DNA of 38,480 nucleotides, taken from NCBI RefSeq assembly GCF_030453185.1, contig NZ_JAKDKW010000016.1, forward strand, positions 1 through 38,480, in the 5' to 3' direction. Position 1 is the stretch's first letter, and each line of letters opens with the position of its first letter. Shown in pieces: positions 16,141 to 23,451 of the stretch. The DNA is from Yaniella sp. (GTDB lineage: Bacteria; Actinomycetota; Actinomycetes; Actinomycetales; Micrococcaceae). Made by a program: the position numbers and the translations under genes. The notes under the pieces are model-generated. The model made no database searches, had not been told where the DNA came from, and saw only the letters and a program-made list of their open reading frames with translations.

Positions 16141-16813
16141 CATAAAACCTCGTTAAAATGCTCGAAACTTGGCTTCTTCCCCCATTTGTAAAGCGGGTCG
16201 TCCCAGCCAAATTCTCGTATGCCACGCTTGTACTCGCGTCGAGGCGATCCGGTGGCTTGACCTATTTCAGCCTAACGAGCCCGGGGGATTTGTACAGTCG
16301 AATTGGTGCGGTTGAGGGCTATATACCAGCTCGAAGGGTCAAGTTTCGGAGCACGCTTGCGCTCGAAAAGAGACACGATTCTTGGCGACAGTATTTGTGC
16401 TTATATCGGAAGACACGTGCCCGTACTGCCCTTGTTGGGGCTGGTTTCTTGGCGAATGCGGCTCTGAACCCGTCACAGGTTTTCCTGATCTGAGAACCAC
16501 TGGAGTAAACCCTGAAAAAATGCTTGAAAGGTCGCATGTTTTCGCCAGTAGAGAAGCCAGTTAGGGCACTCCGGAAGGCGGGCAGAGAGGCGGCGTGATT
16601 TCGGGCAGGTCTGGTGGTGAGAGTCGATGTTCGCGCGGATTTAGTGGTGAGACACCTCGTCTGAGCGAGGCCCCTAGGGTCGTGTATCGTGACGCGAACT
16701 GGAGCATGGCCCGTAAGTTGTTGAACAAGAATTTGCTATTGTTGGTGAGGGGCTCAAGCTGTGGCAACGCATGAGCAGGGGGGCGAGTCCTAATGTGATC
16801 TGCTCAGCGGTCG

Positions 16814-16830
16814 ACATCAAATGTTGATGT
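16814..16830. repeat. Palindrome ACATCAA-ATG-TTGATGT
   Basis: A perfect 7-3-7 inverted repeat just beyond the tRNA-Ser(UGA) terminator. It has no T tract and no adjacent gene start, so its role is unknown. Confidence 0.45.
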
Positions 16831-16848
16831 GGGATCTATGGTGAGACA

Positions 16849-16897
16849 GAAAAACTCGGGTGAGAACAATGCATAATGCGATGTCCTCACCCGAGTT
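16849..16897 (-). terminator. Terminator of tRNA-Ser(UGA)
   Basis: A 12-base-pair stem, AACTCGGGTGAG / CTCACCCGAGTT, with a 21-base loop begins four bases after the tRNA CCA. On the minus strand it is followed by GAGTTTTTCTG. Confidence 0.85.
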
Positions 16898-16900
16898 ATT

Positions 16901-16991
16901 TGGCGGATGGTGGGGGATTTGAACCCCCGGGACGGGGTTGCCGCCCTCTGGTTTTCAAGACCAGCTCCTTCGGCCGCTCGGACAACCATCC
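16901..16991 (-). tRNA. tRNA-Ser (anticodon UGA)
   Basis: A class II tRNA with acceptor GGATGGT/ACCATCC, anticodon stem CTGGT/ACCAG around loop CTTGAAA (anticodon TGA), a long variable arm, T arm GGGGG-TTCAAAT-CCCCC, discriminator G and an encoded CCA. It reads UCA and other UCN serine codons. It has the same orientation as the tRNA-Ser at 817-908, and the whole aromatic cluster lies between them. Confidence 0.95.
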
Positions 16992-17103
16992 AGACGAGGA
17001 TTTATTGTACCTGTTCTCATGGTCAGGTACATAATCGGGACGTCTTGGCAGTAGGTCAGCCATGTATTGACGTCCCTTGAGAGTACTAGCGAGGATAAAA
17101 GGC

Positions 17104-18120
17104 ATGTCACTACCCTCGCAAATGCAAGCAGTCCGCTTCATTCCACAGCCCGGAACAGAAGAAGCTTCCAAGGCCGAACCCGCCGATATCCATGTGGTGA
17201 GCCATGATGTGCCCCAGCCACGTTCCGGAGAAGTTCTGATCAAGGTCGAGGCCGCCGGAATAAACAATGCCGATCTCTTGCAACGAATAGGCGGCTATAA
17301 CGTTCCAGAAGGAGCGACGGAGATCCCCGGTTTGGAAATAGCAGGGACAGTTGCGGTTACTGGCGACGGTGTGACGAACTGGAGTGTGGGCGACCGGGTG
17401 TGTGCTCTCCTTGCCGGGGGAGGTTACGCCGAGTACGTAGCGGTAGACGCTCGTCAAGTAATTCCGGTGCCAGACCAGCTAGATCTGCTTGAAGCGGCTG
17501 GCATTGTCGAAACAGCAGCCACTGTGTGGTTCAACGTCTTCATGACTGCCGCTTTCCAACCGGGAGATCGAGTACTCATCCACGGCGGAGCCGGTGGGAT
17601 AGGCACGATGGCAATCCAGATGGTCAAAGCCATGGGCGGGTATCCGATTGCTACAGCCGGTTCGGAAGCCAAAGTTGAGTACACGCAATTCCTGGGGGCG
17701 CAGGGTATCAACTACCGCACCGAGGATTTCGCTGAACGAATCCAAGAAATAACCGATGGTCACGGGGTTGATATCATTCTGGATATCGTTGCAGGGCAAT
17801 ACTCAGAAGAGAATATGCGTGCCCTAGCCCAGGGCGGGCGTTGGGTGGTTATTGGCACTCAGGGCGGCATAAAGGGGCCTATTAACTTTCTACGCATGAT
17901 GGCTAAACAAGCTGTGCTGACCGGTAACCTCCTGCGCCCGCGGTCTGCCGAAGAAAAGGGCGAGATTCTCAGTGGATTGGTGGAGCATATTTGGCCGCAC
18001 TTTGTCGACGGAACGATTGACCCGTTGATTGCCCAAACTTTTCAACTCAACGAGACTGCGAAGGCATACGAACGCTTTGCCGAATCTGATCGAGTTGGGA
18101 AAATCGTTCTGACAATGTGA
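17104..18120 (+). CDS. NAD(P)H:quinone oxidoreductase, zinc-independent MDR family
   Basis: A 338-residue medium-chain reductase of the quinone-oxidoreductase (QOR/PIG3) type. It has GEVLIKVEAAGINNADLLQR and PEGATEIPGLEIAGTV in the catalytic half. The nucleotide-binding motif HGGAGGIGTMAIQ lies around 160-175, and AQGGRWVVIGTQGG and the C-terminal FAESDRVGKIVL follow. The catalytic-zinc cysteine and histidine of alcohol dehydrogenases are absent. The ATG at 17104 is chosen for GGATAAAAGG upstream; a longer frame begins 27 bases earlier without a site. It reduces quinones or other electrophiles with NADPH in the cytoplasm. It probably forms an operon with the small protein 11 bases downstream. 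Confidence 0.9.
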   Translation: MSLPSQMQAVRFIPQPGTEEASKAEPADIHVVSHDVPQPRSGEVLIKVEAAGINNADLLQRIGGYNVPEGATEIPGLEIAGTVAVTGDGVTNWSVGDRVCALLAGGGYAEYVAVDARQVIPVPDQLDLLEAAGIVETAATVWFNVFMTAAFQPGDRVLIHGGAGGIGTMAIQMVKAMGGYPIATAGSEAKVEYTQFLGAQGINYRTEDFAERIQEITDGHGVDIILDIVAGQYSEENMRALAQGGRWVVIGTQGGIKGPINFLRMMAKQAVLTGNLLRPRSAEEKGEILSGLVEHIWPHFVDGTIDPLIAQTFQLNETAKAYERFAESDRVGKIVLTM

Positions 18121-18131
18121 GACACTAATTG

Positions 18132-18581
18132 ATGATGAAACCAGGTCCGTTCGCACGCCGTCGCGAAGCAAAGAAACTCGATTCAGAGCTTGGCAACCTA
18201 TTATGGCGCCAAGCGCACGATCGTTTTGCCCGGTCGCTCGATCGGTACTGGCAAGTCGTCGAATCTGAGCGGACGAGTCCCGTTCCCAAAGAGGAATATA
18301 ACGGCCTGGTTAACGCTGGCAATGCTTTGGTCGATGCGCTCGCCACCGTGCGTTCAATTTGTGCCGAGGCCCGTGAACGTTACGGTGAGCACGAACTGAA
18401 TGTACCTGCTGGCGCCCACGAGGTTCATCGCATGATGTCACGTGCTGCGAATGACTTGGCTGCTACAGCACAAGCCGCCGCTATGTACAAGCGTGGTCAA
18501 GCCAATCTGCTTTCCGTCGGGAGACGCGCTGAAAAAGTACTGGATTCTGTCACCGCCGCCGAGGATCTCATGAAGCGTTAG
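18132..18581 (+). CDS. Small helical protein of unknown function
   Basis: A 149-residue protein that I do not recognise. It is highly charged and free of membrane segments, with a basic start (PFARRREAKKLD) and long predicted helices. Alanine- and heptad-like stretches such as AANDLAATAQAAAMYKRGQ suggest a helical bundle. It has no cysteine pair or nucleotide motif. Either of two adjacent ATG codons (18132, 18135) could start it; no clear ribosome site is seen, and coupling to the reductase stop 11 bases upstream is likely. Codon use resembles its neighbours, so it is probably a genuine gene. A role linked to the oxidoreductase is only an inference from spacing. Confidence 0.7.
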   Translation: MMKPGPFARRREAKKLDSELGNLLWRQAHDRFARSLDRYWQVVESERTSPVPKEEYNGLVNAGNALVDALATVRSICAEARERYGEHELNVPAGAHEVHRMMSRAANDLAATAQAAAMYKRGQANLLSVGRRAEKVLDSVTAAEDLMKR

Positions 18582-18648
18582 CCGTAGGACCCTAAGCCGC
18601 GTGTGACCCAAGGGTAATCGAACCGCTGAAGGGTCTGCAGTAGGGTCT

Positions 18649-19359
18649 ATGTCTCGCGAAAACCACGAATCAGCGGCAGCGCCTCAGCACGATCCTGAGC
18701 AAAACCGATTCGACTGGACGACGCTTATCCGCAACACGCTCCTCGTCGTGGTGTTGTCGGTCTTGTTGTGGCTGCTGTTTAACGTTGAATTACCGTCGGC
18801 AGAACGGCTACGCGACATAATCGATTCCTGGGGTTGGGCAGCCTGGCTGGTGTTCATTGGCATCTATGCTTTGGTCGCCATGACGCCCATCCCCGTGACG
18901 GTGATGGCTGTTACCGCCGGACTACTTTTTGGAGTAGTTGACGGCACCGTGCTGTCGGTAATAGGCGTGCTGATTGGTTGCTGGGGTGGCTACTGGCTGT
19001 CGCGAGGGCTTGGCCGTCAGGCGACGATTAAGATGCTTGGCTCACGCGCCACTTCAGTAGAGCGACATCTTGGGCAGGCAGGGCTAGAAGCAGTTGTAGT
19101 CTTGCGACTTTTGCCAGGTTTTCCGTATTGGCCGGTGAATTACGGCAGCGGGGCGTTCGGTGTAGGTCAGCGCGACTTTCTTCTTGGAAGCTTCCTAGCA
19201 GTAATCCCGGGCCAATTTTCGTTGGTGGCGATTGGCGCCTTGATATCGAATCCGAACCTTTTCACCGGCATAGTTGTCGCGGTGAGCTGGGCTATCGTGT
19301 TACTGCTTACCGTTTGGGCCTATTGGCGATGGAAGGCAGCGCGCCCCGAACACGGTTGA
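18649..19359 (+). CDS. TVP38/TMEM64 (VTT domain) membrane protein
   Basis: A 236-residue membrane protein of the TVP38/TMEM64 family, related to DedA. After a polar N-terminus of about 23 residues come five or six hydrophobic segments. The core VTT-domain pattern is present: VAMTPIPVTVMAVTAGLLFG, then GCWGGYWLSRGLGRQ, and the conserved RLLPGFPYWPVNYGSGAFGV. Members act in membrane homeostasis and possibly lipid transport; the exact activity of bacterial ones is unsettled. It follows the small protein by 67 bases and may share its transcript. Short AGGGT repeats precede the start, but no strong ribosome site is evident. Confidence 0.87.
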   Translation: MSRENHESAAAPQHDPEQNRFDWTTLIRNTLLVVVLSVLLWLLFNVELPSAERLRDIIDSWGWAAWLVFIGIYALVAMTPIPVTVMAVTAGLLFGVVDGTVLSVIGVLIGCWGGYWLSRGLGRQATIKMLGSRATSVERHLGQAGLEAVVVLRLLPGFPYWPVNYGSGAFGVGQRDFLLGSFLAVIPGQFSLVAIGALISNPNLFTGIVVAVSWAIVLLLTVWAYWRWKAARPEHG

Positions 19360-19430
19360 TCCCGGAGATAGAGCCGGAGTGTCGCTTGACACTATTGGCA
19401 TAGCGAGCACAGAAAAGGCCAACGGAAAAA

Positions 19431-19460
19431 TTGCACAGTGTGCAAGTTTTAGTTTAGGCT
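19431..19460 (+). promoter_or_regulatory. Leaderless, self-repressed promoter of the TetR gene
   Basis: -35 TTGCAC (19431-19436) and -10 TAGGCT (19455-19460) are 18 bases apart, and the ATG follows eight bases later. The -35 is half of the perfect palindrome TTGCAC-AGT-GTGCAA (19431-19445). A repressor bound there would block the promoter. Confidence 0.55.
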
Positions 19461-19468
19461 CGTCTTCT

Positions 19469-20107
19469 ATGCTTTTTGAAGACAATGCGTCCTTGGGGCG
19501 TCGCGAACAGAAAAAACTCGAAACACGACGGGCAATTCGAAATGCCGGTTTGGACCTAGCCTTGGAAAACGGGTTGGAAAGCCTCACCGTGGAGCTCATT
19601 GCACACACCGCTGGCGTCTCACCGAGAACGTTTTTCAATTACTTCGCAAGTAAAGAGGACGCGTTGGTGACGGAAGCGGCCGAGGGTGCCAACCAGGTGC
19701 GAACATTGTTGTTGGAACGACCTGCAGATGAATCGCCGATGCGAGCGCTCCATTACGCCATTATCAACAGTAATTATTACGGTTCTGTACCGCCAGACCG
19801 TGATCGGCTCCTCGCCCGCCAGCGACTCACCCAGGAGAACCCCTCCTTGATGGCTCACCAACTGGGAAAAATCTCCATTGCGGAGCGGACTATTGCGGTA
19901 GCAGTTGCTGAACGAATGGATACCGATATTGACCAAGATTTGGTGCCTGAGTTGTTAGCTGCCACGGCAGTCAGCATTATTCGAGTAGCAATGCGCCACT
20001 GGGTCGCAGAGGGCGACAGGCCGCTCCACGAGCTGATTGATATGGCGTTTGAACAATTTGAAGGTATGGATCTGTTTAACGATCACACCGTTGGGGTTAC
20101 ATCGTAG
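19469..20107 (+). CDS. TetR-family transcriptional regulator
   Basis: A 212-residue TetR-family repressor. The DNA-binding domain covers about 10-60, with RREQKKLETRRAIRNAGLDL and the helix-turn-helix VELIAHTAGVSPRTFFNYFASKEDALV. The rest is a ligand-binding helical domain. ATG at 19469 is chosen over a frame opening at 19379 because the TetR pattern starts ten residues later, and because a promoter with a palindromic operator ends eight bases upstream. The transcript would be leaderless. It lies directly before an MFS drug exporter (53 bases to its start), the classic repressor-pump pair. Confidence 0.9.
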   Translation: MLFEDNASLGRREQKKLETRRAIRNAGLDLALENGLESLTVELIAHTAGVSPRTFFNYFASKEDALVTEAAEGANQVRTLLLERPADESPMRALHYAIINSNYYGSVPPDRDRLLARQRLTQENPSLMAHQLGKISIAERTIAVAVAERMDTDIDQDLVPELLAATAVSIIRVAMRHWVAEGDRPLHELIDMAFEQFEGMDLFNDHTVGVTS

Positions 20108-20159
20108 CGCCGAAGATAAGTATTTGACAGTGGCAGAAGCGAAGGAGAGAGGACAACGA

Positions 20160-21686
20160 GTGGCAAGTGAAATTACCGGTTCGATTCCGATCGTAGAAGG
20201 TCGGTACAACGAGGCGCATTACGAACGCACGAAAGTAAAGAAGGAGGATTCGCCGCGTAAGAAGCCGGTGAATCGCAATGTGGTGCTTGCCGTATTGGTC
20301 TCCGGCGCTTTTGTGGTGATTCTCAACCAGACTCTTATGAATACTGCGCTTCCGGCACTCATGGAAGACTTCGGTATTACTGCGAATTCAGCGCAGTGGG
20401 TCACGACCATGTTCATGCTTGTCAACGGCATCATGATTCCGGTTACCGCGTTCTTGATTCAAAAATTCACGACGCGGAGTCTCTTTTTTGCTGCGATGGG
20501 TTTATTCACCATCGGAACAGTACTGGCGATGCTGGCACCGACCTATGCAGTTCTGCTAGCTGGCCGCTTCGTCCAGGCCGCAGGTGGCGGGATCATCATG
20601 CCGTTGATGCAGACCATCTTGTTCGCAATTTTCCCGATCGACAAACGTGGCCAAGCCATGGGTACTTTCGGGCTGGTCATCTCTTTTGCCCCAGCGATCG
20701 GGCCCACGCTCTCCGGGTGGATTGTAGAGCATTTCCCGTGGCAGACCCTGTTTATGATGATGTTGCCTATCGCTATCATCGACATGATTATCGCTTACTT
20801 TATTCTCGATAACGTCACCGAACGGACCAATCCACGGCTGGACTCGCTGTCGATCGTGCTGTCATCATTAGCTTTCGGTGGGATGCTCTTTGGTTTTGGA
20901 AACGCCGGCAATACCGGTTGGATTAGCTATGGAGTGCTCGTGCCGCTCAGCATTGGCTTAGTGACCTTGGGTCTCTTTATTTGGCGGCAACTGACATTGC
21001 AAGAGCCAATGTTGGAACTGCGTATTTTGAAAAACCCCATGTTTACTTTGAACACCCTGCTGGGCATGGCAGTATTTATCGCCATGATCGGCGGGATGCT
21101 GATGCTGCCGGTCTATATGCAGACCATGGCAGGGTACACCGCCACAGAATCTGGGATGATGCTGTTGCCTGGCGCTGCAATCATGGGCATTATGTCGCCA
21201 GTAACTGGCCGCATTTTTGACCGGTTTGGTGCCAAATGGCTAGCGATCACAGGCTTTGCGCTCCTGGCCGTGGGCACCCTATTCTTCACGACGCTAACAC
21301 CGACGACGTCGTTCGCCTATCTGACGATTTTCAACGCAGTTCGCATGTTCGGCACAGCCATGGTGATTATGCCGGTCACTACGGCGGCTCTCAACGAGCT
21401 ACCGCAGAGGTTGATACCACACGGTAGCGCGTTGAATAACACGATGCGTCAGGTTGCGGCCTCAGTCGGAACCGCAGTCCTGGTCACGGTGATGACCGGT
21501 GCTGCGCTCGACCCTGCCACACACGGGGCCGAAGGACTTACCCACGGCGTCAATACTGCCTTCATCGTGGCTGGGTCAGTCGCCGTCGTAGGCTTTATCG
21601 GGGCTTTCTTCATTCGTGGATCGCGTCCGGTGCCGCAGGAAAAAACCGCATCCGAAGCGCCAGAAGAAACCACCCCTGAATCTTGA
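20160..21686 (+). CDS. DHA2-family (EmrB/QacA-type) multidrug exporter
   Basis: A 508-residue MFS transporter with about fourteen hydrophobic segments. The first helix pair reads ILNQTLMNTALPALMEDF, with NSAQWVTTMFMLVNGIMIPV following, as in EmrB/QacA and LmrB-type pumps. The motif GRFVQAAGGGIIMPLMQT, and the antiporter-type GPTLSGWIVEHFPWQ around helix 5, are clear. GTG at 20160 is chosen for GAGAGGA six bases upstream; the longer frame overlaps the TetR gene with no site. The acidic, charged tail is cytoplasmic. It should export lipophilic or cationic drugs by proton antiport; substrates are unknown. It is controlled, presumably, by the upstream TetR protein. Confidence 0.9.
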   Translation: MASEITGSIPIVEGRYNEAHYERTKVKKEDSPRKKPVNRNVVLAVLVSGAFVVILNQTLMNTALPALMEDFGITANSAQWVTTMFMLVNGIMIPVTAFLIQKFTTRSLFFAAMGLFTIGTVLAMLAPTYAVLLAGRFVQAAGGGIIMPLMQTILFAIFPIDKRGQAMGTFGLVISFAPAIGPTLSGWIVEHFPWQTLFMMMLPIAIIDMIIAYFILDNVTERTNPRLDSLSIVLSSLAFGGMLFGFGNAGNTGWISYGVLVPLSIGLVTLGLFIWRQLTLQEPMLELRILKNPMFTLNTLLGMAVFIAMIGGMLMLPVYMQTMAGYTATESGMMLLPGAAIMGIMSPVTGRIFDRFGAKWLAITGFALLAVGTLFFTTLTPTTSFAYLTIFNAVRMFGTAMVIMPVTTAALNELPQRLIPHGSALNNTMRQVAASVGTAVLVTVMTGAALDPATHGAEGLTHGVNTAFIVAGSVAVVGFIGAFFIRGSRPVPQEKTASEAPEETTPES

Positions 21687-21727
21687 GAAAAAAGCCCCGG
21701 TTCGTCCAAGCTGCACAGAACCGGGGC
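21685..21727 (-). terminator. Terminator of tRNA-Thr(CGU)
   Basis: A 10-base-pair stem, GCCCCGGTTC (21694-21703) / GAACCGGGGC (21718-21727), is followed on the minus strand by six T. It also abuts the end of the drug exporter and could weakly serve that gene, though the + side lacks a good T run. Confidence 0.85.
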
Positions 21728-21745
21728 ATTCCCTCTTCAAGTGGA

Positions 21746-21821
21746 TGGAGCCGACTACCGGATTTGAACCGGTGACCTGCTCTTTACGAGGGAGCTGCTC
21801 TACCAGCTGAGCTAAGTCGGC
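21746..21821 (-). tRNA. tRNA-Thr (anticodon CGU)
   Basis: A class I tRNA with acceptor GCCGACT/AGTCGGC, D arm GCTC...GAGC, anticodon loop CTCGTAA (anticodon CGT), T arm ACCGG-TTCAAAT-CCGGT, discriminator T and an encoded CCA. It reads ACG. The anticodon stem GCTCC/AGAGC has a C-A mismatch at the loop-closing pair (31-39). Confidence 0.93.
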
Positions 21822-21898
21822 GCGAACGACATCTTACGATGTGGTCCGATAAGAGATCATAGCGAGTGTGGCATGTATTGGTCAAAAATCGCTAAAGT

Positions 21899-23434
21899 TT
21901 AGTTACAGACCATCTCATCCTCGGGGAGTTCATCGTCCAGAATGTAGCTGTCGATTGCCTCGACGATACACTCATTTTCCTTGGAGTATGCGCCGTGGCC
22001 TTCGCCCTCCACGGTGATATGCACACTGTTGTCGAGTTCATCTGCCAGTTCGTGCGAAAAATGGATGGGTGTAGCCGGATCCGACGTCAGACCGGTGACC
22101 ACGATGGTTTCAGAACCTTCAGCATCAGTTTCCTCAATTGGATCGACAGGATCAACTGGCCAACCATTACAACCCGCAGAATATGACAGATATTTGCCAA
22201 AGATGGGGGAACCTTCAGCGAGCTCATCTGCTTCTTGCTCAGCTTGTTCAAAGGTCTTGTCCTCCCCGGTGTAGTCCAGGCAGTTGATGGCGTTGAACGC
22301 CGCAGTGTCGTTGCTGTAATGCCCTGAGTCATCCCGTCCGTGATATGTATCTGCAAAGTACAGGAATAGCGGTCGGTATTCGGAGTTTGCGTAGTCATCC
22401 GCAAGGGCTTGTTCGAAAGCTAAAGCCAACACCTCCCAGCTGTCCTGCGAATACAAGGGCGTGACGATGCCGAAGAACAGATCAGACACCGGTTGGCTTC
22501 GACCACCCGGGTAGGTGAGGGGTTCTTCTTCAACCTGCGCAATGAAATCCTTGACCGTGGTCATGACTGATTCGGCATCACCGTTTTGCCCCACGTTGCA
22601 CTCTGAGCTGTCTGCACACCATTGCGCCCACGCGTGCAGGGATTGCTCAAAGCCCGCAGATTGTGCTTTGGAGACTTCAAATGTTTCGGCGCTGGGTGGC
22701 AGGACCGAGTCTAAGACAAATTTGCCGACCTGCTCCGGGAATAACTCGGCATACGTAGCGCCAAGTTTGGTGCCATAAGAGATGCCGAAATAGTCCAGTT
22801 GGGGAGCGTCCAAGGCCGCACGAATGACATCCATATCCTTGGCCGCAGAAGCGGTATCAACGAAACCTACAATGTCACCCGAGCGTTCGAGGCACTGTTG
22901 GGCATAAGCTTCGTTGTCCTCGACCGTTGCGTCCCAGCCCTCCTGTGTTGAAGGATCGTGGACTATTTCGCGGGATGCATCGAATTCTTCTGCGGTTTCA
23001 CATTGAACGGGCTCCGAGGCACCAACGCCACGAGGATCGAAACCAATGGGGGAGGTGTTTTCTAACAGGTTGTCAGAAAACACAAAACTCAGACTGTCTT
23101 GTACAAAAGCGATGCCAGATGAACCCGGACCGCCGGGGTTGACCAACATAGGTTGTTCATCTGCAGTTTTGGCGTTCCTGGTCAGATGAATATCGATGGT
23201 CTCGTCGTCTGGGTTTTCATAATCCATGGGGACTTCGACGGTGCCGCACTCGAACTCGTCGTTGTCTTCGCACGTATCCCATGCAATGGTCTGCTCATAG
23301 AATGTCTCCAACCCATCTGGTGCAGACTCTGCCTGGTTACTCGTTGATGGATCGGGATCGTCCGATGCGCAGGACGTGAGCACCAGCGCTGCAACGGCAC
23401 CAAAGGCAGCCAGAATTCGGGTAGTGGTAGGCAT
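21899..23434 (-). CDS. Secreted lipoprotein alpha/beta hydrolase, tripeptidyl-aminopeptidase (TAP) type
   Basis: A 511-residue exported hydrolase. The signal peptide ends in the lipobox LTSC with the lipidated cysteine at residue 22, so it should be anchored outside the membrane. The mature protein begins with an acidic linker. The nucleophile is in FGISYGTKLGATYA. Oxyanion-side motifs are LVNPGGPGSSGIAF and GFDPRGVG. The C-terminal TAP-like domain has VTGLTSDPATPIHFSHELAD and the catalytic-histidine motif EGEGHGAY. Several cysteines in the mature part may form disulfides. ATG at 23434 is chosen for AAAGGAA and the signal peptide. It starts 17 bases after holB, likely in the tmk-holB operon. 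Known relatives release tripeptides or hydrolyse esters. Confidence 0.9.
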   Translation of the reverse strand: MPTTTRILAAFGAVAALVLTSCASDDPDPSTSNQAESAPDGLETFYEQTIAWDTCEDNDEFECGTVEVPMDYENPDDETIDIHLTRNAKTADEQPMLVNPGGPGSSGIAFVQDSLSFVFSDNLLENTSPIGFDPRGVGASEPVQCETAEEFDASREIVHDPSTQEGWDATVEDNEAYAQQCLERSGDIVGFVDTASAAKDMDVIRAALDAPQLDYFGISYGTKLGATYAELFPEQVGKFVLDSVLPPSAETFEVSKAQSAGFEQSLHAWAQWCADSSECNVGQNGDAESVMTTVKDFIAQVEEEPLTYPGGRSQPVSDLFFGIVTPLYSQDSWEVLALAFEQALADDYANSEYRPLFLYFADTYHGRDDSGHYSNDTAAFNAINCLDYTGEDKTFEQAEQEADELAEGSPIFGKYLSYSAGCNGWPVDPVDPIEETDAEGSETIVVTGLTSDPATPIHFSHELADELDNSVHITVEGEGHGAYSKENECIVEAIDSYILDDELPEDEMVCN

Positions 23435-23451
23435 CAAATTCCTTTGCACGG

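Larger units (their letters stand above)
15996..16900. other. Gene-poor region of about 0.9 kb
   Basis: No reading frame here shows a family pattern, a ribosome site or a clean start. The first 150 bases are the MFS leader and hold two inverted repeats. Positions 16150-16600 contain only noisy open frames on both strands. From 16610 to 16864 the word GGTGAG occurs five times on the + strand. The tRNA terminator closes the region. A decayed gene or insertion sequence is possible, but I could not identify one. Confidence 0.5.

Noticed and set aside
16158-16564. Overlapping open frames of 111 and 60 codons, one with a Cys-Pro-Tyr-Cys stretch
   Set aside because: No ribosome site, no recognisable family and erratic composition. 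The Cys motif alone does not make a thioredoxin-like protein. Kept only as unexplained DNA.
16561-16767. Minus-strand open frame of 68 codons near the tRNA, and a plus-strand frame ending at about 16773
   Set aside because: Proline-rich minus frame without a start signal. The plus frame looks faintly protein-like (ARKLLNKNLLLL) but is too short and unlike anything I know.
817-16991. Attachment-site duplication between the two tRNA-Ser genes
   Set aside because: The shared T-arm words are what all serine tRNAs have in common. No longer direct repeat and no integrase were found.
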